From the NCBI GenBank assembly GCA_964017145.1, contig OZ024843.1, forward strand, positions 1,169,001-1,233,000: a DNA stretch of 64,000 nucleotides. The letters run 5' to 3'. The stretch is from Agrocybe praecox (lineage: Eukaryota; Basidiomycota; Agaricomycetes; Agaricales; Agrocybaceae). Made by a program: the position numbers and the translations under genes. The notes beneath the pieces were generated by a model. That model was given only the letters and a program-made list of their open reading frames with translations. It was not told the DNA's origin and searched no databases. Within the stretch, counting starts at the first letter, position 1; each line of letters starts with the position of its first letter. This document shows positions 38,249-47,428 of the stretch, in pieces.

Positions 38249-39150
38249 ATGGCTGCTCAAAAATCTATAGGTACGTCTTTCTGGTCTGTACAGGACGTGT
38301 TTGGAAGAACTGAGGTTGTTTTTATCGTCCTCATCAGTATTCGTCACTGGAAACGCGAACAAGCTTAGAGAGGTCAAGGAGATTCTATCAGAGGGAGGAC
38401 ATCCTATTGAGGTTGACTCTAGGAGCTTGGATAGTACGCGTTTCTTGCACGTATCACGACGATGGCCTCACCAATTGATCTCTGATTACTCAGTCCCTGA
38501 AATCCAAGGCACTACGAAGGAAGTCGCGTATGCTAAATGCAAACGAGCAGCTGAGTTTGTGAGTTTAGCTGGAGATGATGAATCTGTGTGCACTAGTTAT
38601 CTAAACGGGTTTGAACGTTTGAACTTAGGTTGGAGGTCCCTGCATCACCGAAGATACCGCGCTCTGTTATGTCGCTCTGAAAGGTCTGCCAGGACCATAC
38701 GTGAAGGATTTCATGACAGCTGTTGGCCACGAAGGATTGAACGCGATGCTCGTTGGATTCCCTACCAAAGCCGCTGAGGCTGTATGCACGTTTGCCTACT
38801 CAGCTGGACCAGGTATGTGGACGGATCGATTATGACCTTGTAAGATCACTCGTTTATTCTTGACTTTTGCTTTTGGGTATAGGTACAGAGCCTATCATCT
38901 TTGAGGGACGAACGGAAGGAACCATCGTTCCTGCGCGTGGACCAAAGGTCTTTGGATGGGATGCCATCTTTGAGCCTAACGGCACTGGTTTGACGTATGC
39001 TTTTAGAGATACTATTAAATTTTCACTTTCTGGACTTATGATTTCGGTTTTTATAGGTACGCCGAAATGCCTTCAGACCAGAAGAACAAAATCTCGCATA
39101 GAGGAAAGGCTCTCGCATTGCTTCGTGAATACCTCCAAAGCTTGCCTTAA
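38249..39150 (+). CDS. HAM1: Inosine triphosphate pyrophosphatase
   Basis: Six exons: 38249-38270, 38338-38433, 38494-38558, 38629-38812, 38883-38994 and 39057-39150; 190 aa, the normal family length. Hydrolyses ITP, dITP and XTP to monophosphates, cleaning the nucleotide pool. Motifs: [17 protein letters not shown] at the N-terminus, [40 protein letters not shown] with the metal-binding Glu-Asp, [19 protein letters not shown], and the ISHRGKAL signature near the end. Cytosolic. Confidence 0.96.
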
Positions 39151-39656
39151 TAGACATCATATGTTTATGATACCGGTGGACTTTCACTTCTAATGTTGAC
39201 AAAGTTTCAAGAAACCGCCACAGCGTTCAAACATGCTCTTTGGAGTCAAAAAGTATCAAGATGTATATGGTTACTATGCAGGGTGGTATATATCTAGGCG
39301 CTATTTAGACAGCTATCACCCAACGCTCATGGGCACTATATAAGGAAGAGGAGGGGATATCTAGAAGTACAGTTTAGAATACAGTAGATCAAGAAAAGAA
39401 GAATACCGAAGTCTGTGATATGCTACAGTTTATACAGGTATTATACAGTCAAGAAGTTCCAAGAAGAAAATCATGTAAAATGTCAGAGTTTTGCGACGAT
39501 CGAGTCGTAGTACTTTTGGCTTGGATTGGCGACAGAGTGGATTGCTGAGATACATAGTACGCCATTACACTGGAGCTTTTTGAAGGGTTAAGTTCCACTC
39601 ATTAACGAAAATTTTCGGTATTAAAAAATCAAGACTTACTTCACATCGGATCGTCC
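39151..39656. other. Intergenic region
   Basis: No gene seen; 3' flanks of the HAM1 gene and of the possible gene on the other strand. Confidence 0.5.
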
Positions 39657-40316
39657 TCAGGCGACCTTTTGCATGCATTGAAGTTGACCTGATTTTGACC
39701 TTTTCTCCGCTATTAAAATTGGGCTTAGTAACAGTTTTTCTAACGGTTCGAAAGGGCTCACAGGCGAATAGGCTGGTGCCAAATTAGATTCATGGATTGA
39801 GAAACGCCCGTCCCATTGAACCCCAAAACAATTCCAAGGACAACGAGTGATGAAACGGAGCACCTGAAAGGTAAATGTTCAAGATATTTCAGCTTCATTA
39901 TATTTGTGATACGTACAAATCGACGATATAGGCTGCGCAAGCCCCGTGTAAAGTCTGAAAAGCATTACACATGTCTATATGGGTACCCCGTTTTGATTTA
40001 ATACGAACTCAACCACGGGAAGAAAGAGAAAAAGATCAGACGCGCCTTCTTTAACAGTAACCTCATACATCGTCTCTGCGTATTTTTCCTTCCTATCTTC
40101 ACCCACATTGGCCTCCATGAACTCCAGACTCAGTCCAACGTTGGTTCCGTACGCGTTCTCTGCGCCGTTTACAAAAAATCGAAAAATGGCCCAGCATTGT
40201 CTTTTGACTTCCTCGGAGATGTTTCCTTCAATGGGGGGCATTTCGAGGTTTTTTCTCTCTGCCCATTGCTCGACGTGGGTTAAGAAGGTTGTATTGTAGG
40301 CCAGACGACGCTCCAT
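39657..40316 (-). CDS. Possible small gene, not recognised
   Basis: The ATG at 40316 opens a 113-codon frame (MERRLAYNTTFLTHVEQWAE...) to a stop at 39975. Its composition looks like a real protein, with KRQCWAIFRFFVNGAENAYG. A GTATTA donor at 40004 could join in phase 0 to an acceptor TTTCAG at 39864, followed by a 68-codon frame to 39657, but this intron would be 141 nt, much longer than neighbours. A GCAG acceptor just upstream of the ATG suggests a further 5' exon. No domain or function recognised. Confidence 0.35.
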
Positions 40317-41208
40317 AGTGGGGTTGGTTGACGTTCTCTGCACTAGCAAGCTCTAAAGTCCAAAATTGAGGTGAGTGTCGTTCATACAGAGTAGAAATAA
40401 AGATCTTAAGGTGACTTTATTGCATAAAAATGCACTTTAAACAGGATTTTGTTGAGAAAGAAAGGTATTTACCTCGAGTTTGATGTTTTAGCGCGCTTCA
40501 GTTCCCTGTGGAGGCCGGCGTCAGACTTAGGAATCTTGGCATCAGTTTCTCGGTTGACTTGTAAGCTGCGTTCGCTTAACCGAGAACTCAACTCCGATTC
40601 TCGTTCATTTCTGTGATTGTTGTATGTAAGATCCTCACCACTCAGAACTCAAATAGCATAGTCGTGGAAGGAACCTCTTTCCTTGACTTATCTTACTTGT
40701 CCTCAATCATTTCTGGTGTATTCGCATCCTCCTCTGGTAAATTGTATTGATTGAACCGGAAGAATGCCTCCTAAGTATCTTGGAATACATCGACTCGCGC
40801 CTCCCAGAACAGCTCGTATCTGGGATAACTGGGAACACTTCCCGCAAAATCAAGGAGCTTCCTATCAAGTAGTTATCTATCTTCAAGCTTCAGGAACGAT
40901 GACTCCATCTGGACCACAAGAATCTCGCTGGCGCCTCAATTAGCCCTTCACACTTTCCCTTTCCCTTTTTTTACCCTTATACTCATTATTGCATAGTACA
41001 TGGGGCAGACCTTTAGGTAAATAGAGTACATACATCTAAATTGCATCTGCCATTCTGCGTGATAGCTCCGGCTCGGTTATGTCATTGCCGTAATTTATCA
41101 ACCAGAGGCCTTTGCGGGAGATAGAAATGGCTTATCTCCTTACCACCAACGGTATCGTCTTGCTGGCCTACACTCGTGGGCTTCATTTTCATCTTCTCTG
41201 AACCGGGG
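40317..41208. other. Intergenic region
   Basis: About 0.9 kb, no gene supported. Some coding-like codons at 40765-40935 do not form a continuous frame. Confidence 0.5.
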
Positions 41209-42081
41209 ATGGCCGGTGAGAGCCCAACTACAGAGGTGAAGCCCACACCACCACTCGCGGCCAAGACGTACATTGGGGACGCTGTGGCTGCGGACATAGC
41301 TGGCAATGCACCTCTTCGACTTAAAGATGAAACGATCAAGTGGTTCGCTTATCTAGCTACGGCTGGTCCTAAAGCCTATGGATACACGATGAGGGAGCGT
41401 CTGGAGCTGAAGGAGGTTTCCCTTGAGCCCTCACGCGATGACCCGGAGAACGTGTCGGTGAAGATCATTTGTGAATTGGATATTGTACCTGGTATGTCTG
41501 TCTTTGCCTGTATATTCTTGCGGACTAAAGATAATCCTGCCCCTATGTTTGCCTCGCATAGATATGTGCAATGCACAAGGAATTGTTGAACACGGTTGTT
41601 TGACATTCTTAATGGACGAGTACGTACGCGATATCCATTTATTCCTGTTTACCATTGGTTTCTCAAAATACATATGACCAGGGGATCAGCTATGTCGCTT
41701 CTCATGATGAAGATGCTCGACGGTAGTAGTCACAATATTGGCGTCTCGCAGAATTTCAATTTCTTTTGGTACCACTCCCCCCCAGGACCGTATGTCACTG
41801 TCTTTTGGATCATGTGAGCGAGCATGATAAACTGATGGCTGCTCTCCTCTAGTGGCTCCAGACTCACCATCATAAGCCGGTCCATACACACAAAGGACGA
41901 TATGGGAAGTTGCCAATGTGAAGTACGTAGAATATTTCCTAATATTCATCCACGTATCTCAATGTCTCTTGTATGTTTAAAGATTTGGGATATGGCAAAC
42001 TACAAGATGATTGTATCAGGTACACAAACGCAGATGATACCCTCCAAGCCGCAAGTCTGGAAGCAAAGACAAAAGTTGTGA
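41209..42081 (+). CDS. Hotdog-fold acyl-CoA thioesterase (PaaI/ACOT13 type)
   Basis: Five exons: 41209-41491, 41562-41619, 41682-41789, 41853-41922 and 41983-42081; 205 aa. The hotdog signature is DMCNAQGIVEHGCLTFLMDE (the usual Asn and HG...TLxD of the active-site helix), then GSAMSLLMMK, IGVSQNFNFFWYHSPPG and the strand ending IWDMANYKMIVSGTQTQM. The ATG chosen is MAGESPTTEVKPTPP; no upstream in-frame ATG is visible. Predicted to hydrolyse fatty acyl-CoA or similar thioesters. Confidence 0.88.
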
Positions 42082-42415
42082 TTCTTTTAATCGCGCTGTA
42101 AAGAGCTGCGCGAAACGCAACGGCCGCGTGCCTAGGTCTCGTGGTACACGCGTCGGGGTCATGTGGTGTTCTGAATTTCCCGATTAAGACTATGTTCATG
42201 GTGTTTCATGGCTCTGTTGCTTTCACTTTCCATCTCCCCTGCGTTACCTTCTTTCAATTTTTTTAAATTTCTTATGACTGCGGAACCATAGAGTACCAAA
42301 ATACCACAAATTCCCCTTGGGTTATCAAGTCCAATTTTACGCCGAAAACTCGAACGACTACAAAATCAAAATTCAATCATTACTGAACTTTTGAATAAAT
42401 TCCATATCATACACC
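42082..42415. other. Promoter region of the NADAR gene
   Basis: 3' flank of the thioesterase and upstream region of the next gene; CT-rich stretch at 42218-42262. Confidence 0.5.
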
Positions 42416-44268
42416 ATGGGTGCTCAATTTTCGAAGAAAAACCAAAATTCTCAGTACCCGTATGGCGCTCCATACACAATGCCATATCCTCCTCCTCACA
42501 AGCCATTCGTACCACCATATGGGGGTGTAGGAGGGTTTGGACATACCATGTATCCTCAGCCCCAGGTTCCTCAACAGGGCTTTATACCACCTTCAAGCTA
42601 TGGTACAGCACAGTTTGGACCGCCACCCCTCTTAAACTGGCTTCCACAGCAGAAGGAGAAACAACGAAAGAAGAAGAAATCACGACGGACTCAGTCAGAG
42701 AAGTTTGTGGGAGGGTTTACATCGGAAGCACCTCAAGGTGAGTGAATTGATCCATCACTCCGTAAGGTCGACGCTCAACGCTTCATGTAGGCAGTGTTAG
42801 AAGAGGTCACTCGGAATCCCATCATAGGTCGGATCCCGATGCGCCCGTTATCCCTGGGCACGTTGCAAGTAAGAGCCTCGAAATTTTGGAAGGTAACAGG
42901 TTCACTAACCAAAACCAACATAATTAGGATCCAACTCAGCGCGACCTCGTGAAAATTCAGGTCCGATGAGGAGGATGCCGACACCGTTTATTCCAGCTCG
43001 TGATCACCCTGAAGAAAGCGAGGACAGATTCGAGCCTTCAAGAGGGGGTATGCAGATGCCTATTCCTGAAGTACCCAACTTGCAACGCAGTGCTTCTCGA
43101 CACTCCGAAATACGCTTCCCCTCTCCTCACGTCGTTGACGGAAAATTGGACAACGTTCTTGCACCTATGGAGCCTGCGAACCGAGCAGTATTCGGCCCTT
43201 CAGGCCAAAGACCCAGAACGCCCCTTAAAAATCCTCTCCCAGCTCCGCCTCGAGACCTTTACGAAATGACGCCGTATAAATCCCTGTTAACACTTCCACA
43301 AACAACGGCCCTGCTTACGGCCACATATGGCTCTCAGCAGCTGACGGGTAGCAGCGCTACTTTACTGGGCGCGCAACCACCTGTGCAGAGGAAAAAATCA
43401 AACAAAGGAGGACTATTTCGTGCCTTCAGCAAAAGGGAGAGACACAAAGAACCCGAGCAGCCCAAAGTAACTTTTATTCCTGTCTTCGTGCCCCGACCAG
43501 ATGGGACATCGCAGACCATGGACGCACTGCAGAGATCAGCGTCGCAAGTCACCCATCACCCCCCTGCTGCTGTTAATCCTCCTGTGGGAGTCTCGCACAT
43601 TGGCCCCCAGAACACTGGAGGGCTGACCATGCCCATGCCTCAGGTTCCTCAGGCTGGAGGCGGAGGCAGCGGCACAAGTCCCTTTCACCAAAGTGCCAGT
43701 GGTTCATCGGCGACTCACGAGACGATTGCTCCCATACCGCCCACGCCAATGCATCCACCACCTGTGATGTTCAATCAAGATACGCCATACAATGCGTTCA
43801 TGAACCATTCTCCGCATAGGATTATGTATCGGAATAAGATATACCCTACGGCTCTCCATCTGTACGAAGCTATGAAGTTTATCGACCAATATCCTGATAT
43901 CGCGGAAAATATCAGACTCTGTCAAGCCGTCCATGATGTATACCCCATGTCTGCCAAGTTCCAGGAATTTCAAAGGTCGGATTGGTTCCTTAAATACATC
44001 GATGTGGTGCGTTGCTTTCATTAAAAACATTTTCTTTCGTTGCCTGATTTTTTCGATCGATCGATCTTTTTAGATGGATGAGGTCCTTGAGCTCAAGTTC
44101 AAGCAGAATCCTGATCTGCGCAGCACGATCTTGGGGACAGGGGGGTCTGATATCGTATATGACGACTATCGGGACGAATTCTGGGGTTCGGGCAATGGAC
44201 AAGGCCAGAACCAACTCGGAAAGGCCCTCGTTAGGATTCGTGAAAAACTACGGAACGAAGCCAACTGA
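42416..44268 (+). CDS. NADAR-domain protein with N-myristoylation-type start
   Basis: Four exons: 42416-42737, 42791-42868, 42928-44006 and 44074-44268; 557 aa. The N-terminus MGAQFSKK fits the MGxxxS(K) signal for N-myristoylation and is followed by a Pro/Tyr/Gly-rich tract and a basic patch (KEKQRKKKKSRR). The middle is low complexity. The C-terminal ~135 residues form a NADAR (YbiA/DUF1768) domain: NHSPHRIMYRNKIYPTALHL, EAMKFIDQYPDIAENIR, DWFLKYIDVMDEVLELKFKQ, LRSTILGTGGSDIVY, EFWGSG and NQLGKALVRIREKL. NADAR enzymes remove ADP-ribose-type modifications or cleave N-glycosidic bonds. Here the domain would be tethered to a membrane. Confidence 0.85.
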
Positions 44269-44919
44269 AACCATGACTTTTTCCCACATCTTTATATGCG
44301 AAGCATCCTATCCGACTCTACTTCGACTTCGACTTCGACTTTGTGCTGTCATCTCTCTCTTTGCTGTATTGCTATTCACCTTAACGGTGGTTTTTGTTCT
44401 GTTCTGTTTCCCCCCCTCTTTATTCCTGCTAAATGCTACGCTATGCCTGGCAATGTATTCAATTTTCTTGCTTTCTCTATGCGATACCTCCACCACCACC
44501 TCTTCGTCCTCTACGGACCTTTTCCTATATCTTACGCCTTTTTACGACTCGTTATGCTCTTCCCTCCGACCATGATGTATATATCTGTTCTAACTATCGT
44601 CAAGCTCTTCATCCCCTCAGGCATGTTATGCCGTCTACTACTTTACTACCTCCTCCGTTATTTCTTTCTCTCTTATCTGAATCCCATTCAACTCCCTAGA
44701 GGGCATAGCTTGCATTGCCATCACTTCCTGCGTAGTGTATTACGCCCTCAAATTTTATTCCATTCCCAAGTATATAGATAGTCAGTAGTCAGTGAGTAGT
44801 ATTTAGTAGTAGGTACTTTTCCGATGAATATATCATTATTTCGGATGAATGATTCGTTGATGAAGTACAAAGTGGATTGCCCCATCTTACATTGTAAGGA
44901 ATAATTCCTTTTATAACGC
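44269..44919. other. Convergent 3' region with hexanucleotide repeat
   Basis: 3' flanks of the NADAR gene and of the next minus-strand gene. C/T-rich; CTTCGA is repeated about 3.5 times at 44321-44341. Long open frames here follow from the composition. Confidence 0.5.
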
Positions 44920-46746
44920 TTAGCACCACCAACTGGAATCACGGTATCCCATTTCGTCGTCGTTGAGGTCCGACTCACTCTTAATTTCATCATCGCCAGA
45001 GTCATCCGATTCATTGAGCCCTTTAGCGTCCACTTCTCTCATAAATTTTTCCATATTCAATTTCGTCCTGCGCTTATGATGCCCATCCGTAGTATCACTC
45101 TCGAACGCGCTTTCATTTCGTTCCTCCCCACCCCACTTCCCCCATCGTGCTCTATTCGCCACTTCATAATTATGGTAATTGAGCGAACGCCATTCATTTT
45201 TCCAGTTTCGTACGTCTTTAATCTGGTTTGCTCTACTTTTCTGCGGGGTCGGATTGCCTCTGAAATCAGTAGGCATTCGCAGTCCGGAGACCTTGAACGT
45301 CCCGAGGAAGCTTCCTTGCATCTTGCCCTCCAATCTCCCGTCTTCTAAGAAGGTAAACACTGCGCGGTTGGAGTCGTCTATGGTCATTTGGTTCTCCCCC
45401 GATTCCCGTCCGCGCCATTCGAAGGCGATGTCGGTGTTCATCCCGCCGTTGCCACCAGACGGAACTGGATAGATGGATCGCATAATTCCTGAAATAACCC
45501 CGAATTCGAAGGAGGCCCAGAGATGCGCGGAGGTCGAAGACGGGTATATCTCGATGGTGGGTACTATCCTTTCGCTGTCTTCCCAGTCGTCAAGTGCAGG
45601 AGCGTGTATTTCGTATCTACCTGTCCATGTTGGCGTATTGCTGGTACTAGTACTCCCTTTTGGATTAGCTTTGCCACTTCGCGTTGTCGTCATGATTGAA
45701 GCAAGCTCCCTTGACAAAGTCTTTTCAATAGAAGGAGCTTTATCCAAGAGGCTCAGTAAAAGACGACGAGCATCCTTGGCTGATAAAGATTCGATTTCAA
45801 GCTTCAGTTCGTCATTGGACTTTTGCACTTCGGCAGCTTTTTTCTCTTTGATTTTTTTTTTGAGCTCGTCGCGACGGACAACGACGATGTTCAGTATTCC
45901 AGGTGGTCCTCGGCCCATGGGAGCCGTTTGCTTGGTCCTGGGCCTTGATTCTGGAGAGGAGGACCTAATGTTCAAGTCACCCACACCGTCATCGTACGGC
46001 GCTGTTTTTCCGGCAGTTTGTTTTGTTCTTGGAGCTTCTGGGATAACCGCTGCTGGTTGAGGCTTGGTACCCATATTCATTGAGCTCCCAGCGCCACCTC
46101 CAGTCGACTTTCTAGCAGTCTGCTTAGTCCAGGGACGTTTGGCAGGAGCAGGAGCACCAGGATTTTGCTCGACTGCATTTGAATTTGAAACGATACTCGT
46201 CGAGTTTCCGGCAGTAACGTACGCAGCGCCTCCAGTCGTCTTTCTAGCAGTCTGTATAGTCCTAGGACGTTTGGCCGGAGTAGGAGCAGCGTTTTGCTCA
46301 ACTGCATTTGAACTTGAAACAAGGGCTTCCTCGCTCTTTCTCTTTCCTTTGCTCTGTTTCTTTATTTCGTCACGCCACTCTCTAGCCATAGCCTCCTCAA
46401 GTAATGTAAGAGCCGGAGGAACTTCCAACGTCCTCGTATCTACACCGCTGGTAGTATAAGAAGCTAGGAGTTTCTTCCTTGCCGGATCCCTTGTCTTCAG
46501 TGGCTTCAGACCGTAATGGATCAACTGCGCCGTGTAGAATTGGGCACTATACGTGTCTTTGGGCTGCCGTTTCGCCACTTCGCCAGATTTTGTCGTTTTC
46601 ATTTCGGGTGTAGACAGCGCATTTGTGAGGATTATGTAGAGCGAGTCGGCGCTCTCCCGAGGATAATACTTACCTTCGATTTCAGCGTAGATTTGACCAT
46701 CCTTGTAAATGAATCCTTCACGCGATATCGTGATCGTATCATCCAT
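44920..46746 (-). CDS. Histone H3-tail-mimic repeat protein, copy 1
   Basis: Single exon, 608 aa, ATG at 46746. Residues 1-130 form a conserved module (GFIYKDGQIYAEIEGKYYPR, AQFYTAQLIHYGLKPL, EEAMAREWRDEI). Residues 160-276 hold four tandemly spaced copies of an H3-tail-like motif: KRPRTIQTARKTTGGAA, KRPWTKQTARKSTGGGA, APRTKQTAGKTAP and RPRTKQTAP. A charged coiled-coil-like part follows (about 288-330, RRDELKKKIKEKKAAEVQKS). The C-terminal module begins near 375 (WTGRYEIHAPALDDWE, IYPSSTSAHLWASFEFG, MRSIYPVPSGG, FEWRGRE, GRLEGKMQGSFLGTFKVSGL), then an acidic tail. I do not recognise the flanking modules. Canonical histone H3 begins ARTKQTARKSTGGKAP, so Lys4- and Lys9-equivalents are present. 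Nuclear action is inference. Two paralogues lie at 50543 and 53139-56074. Confidence 0.75.
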   Translation of the reverse strand: MDDTITISREGFIYKDGQIYAEIEGKYYPRESADSLYIILTNALSTPEMKTTKSGEVAKRQPKDTYSAQFYTAQLIHYGLKPLKTRDPARKKLLASYTTSGVDTRTLEVPPALTLLEEAMAREWRDEIKKQSKGKRKSEEALVSSSNAVEQNAAPTPAKRPRTIQTARKTTGGAAYVTAGNSTSIVSNSNAVEQNPGAPAPAKRPWTKQTARKSTGGGAGSSMNMGTKPQPAAVIPEAPRTKQTAGKTAPYDDGVGDLNIRSSSPESRPRTKQTAPMGRGPPGILNIVVVRRDELKKKIKEKKAAEVQKSNDELKLEIESLSAKDARRLLLSLLDKAPSIEKTLSRELASIMTTTRSGKANPKGSTSTSNTPTWTGRYEIHAPALDDWEDSERIVPTIEIYPSSTSAHLWASFEFGVISGIMRSIYPVPSGGNGGMNTDIAFEWRGRESGENQMTIDDSNRAVFTFLEDGRLEGKMQGSFLGTFKVSGLRMPTDFRGNPTPQKSRANQIKDVRNWKNEWRSLNYHNYEVANRARWGKWGGEERNESAFESDTTDGHHKRRTKLNMEKFMREVDAKGLNESDDSGDDEIKSESDLNDDEMGYRDSSWWC

Positions 46747-47428
46747 GGTATTTTGGTCACTGACACGGCCAGTGCGCTTGAGCTGGAACTGGGGACGGAG
46801 ACTTTGAGTAAAAAAGAAATTGTTCTTAGGAAATGAGAGAGGGATTTGATGGTTATGGATCTGACCCGTCTTTATACAGGATCATTATGTTATGTACGAG
46901 GCTACGAGCCTATAATTTAGTAAATATATCAAATCACGTTACCCGGAAAAACAATACTAATAGTGTTCACTTTGTCCAGAAGTTAGACAGTAGAAAAAAT
47001 AGGTGTAGAAATAATTGAAGACTCTAAGCCCGAATTTGTGTTGATTACTGAATCAGGCTTACTCTTAAAGCTTTTGGGTGCCATTGTCATGTACGGCTAC
47101 TTGCAAGTAGCCGTACATGCATAGGCAGCCCTCACAATGAGGACGATGTCGACGTCAATGGTCATGGTGAAGAATGAGAACAACCGATGACGCGAACACG
47201 TCACGGTCACGCGTCGAGCAACGCGTCAACGTTCAACAACGATGTGACACTAGTGTGACTCGATAACATATTTCCGTGTGCCATAAAAATCTAAACCCAT
47301 TCAAAAACGTGACCTCCTCGAAAGTTTACTTCTTTGGTTTACTTTGTGGTTTACTTTGCAAGTTTAGATAATAATCTACACTAATTATTTCTAGTGTCGA
47401 AGCCCTCACTTTGTCCTACTATAAATAC
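46747..47428. other. Upstream region of mimic copy 1
   Basis: The first ~95 bp is shared with the upstream of copy 2 (GTGCGC-CGAGCTGGAACTGGG block), then the sequences diverge. It contains the palindrome at 47088-47119. No gene. Confidence 0.5.
47088..47119. repeat. Perfect 32-bp palindrome
   Basis: The half CATGTACGGCTACTTG is followed directly by its exact reverse complement with no spacer. Could form a cruciform or hairpin, or mark the fused ends of a decayed element. Confidence 0.9.

Noticed and set aside
45473..46459. Long plus-strand frames opposite mimic copy 1
   Set aside because: Hydrophobic Leu/Ser/Phe-rich frames typical of the antisense of Glu/Lys/Arg-rich coding sequence; the same shadows occur opposite copy 2.
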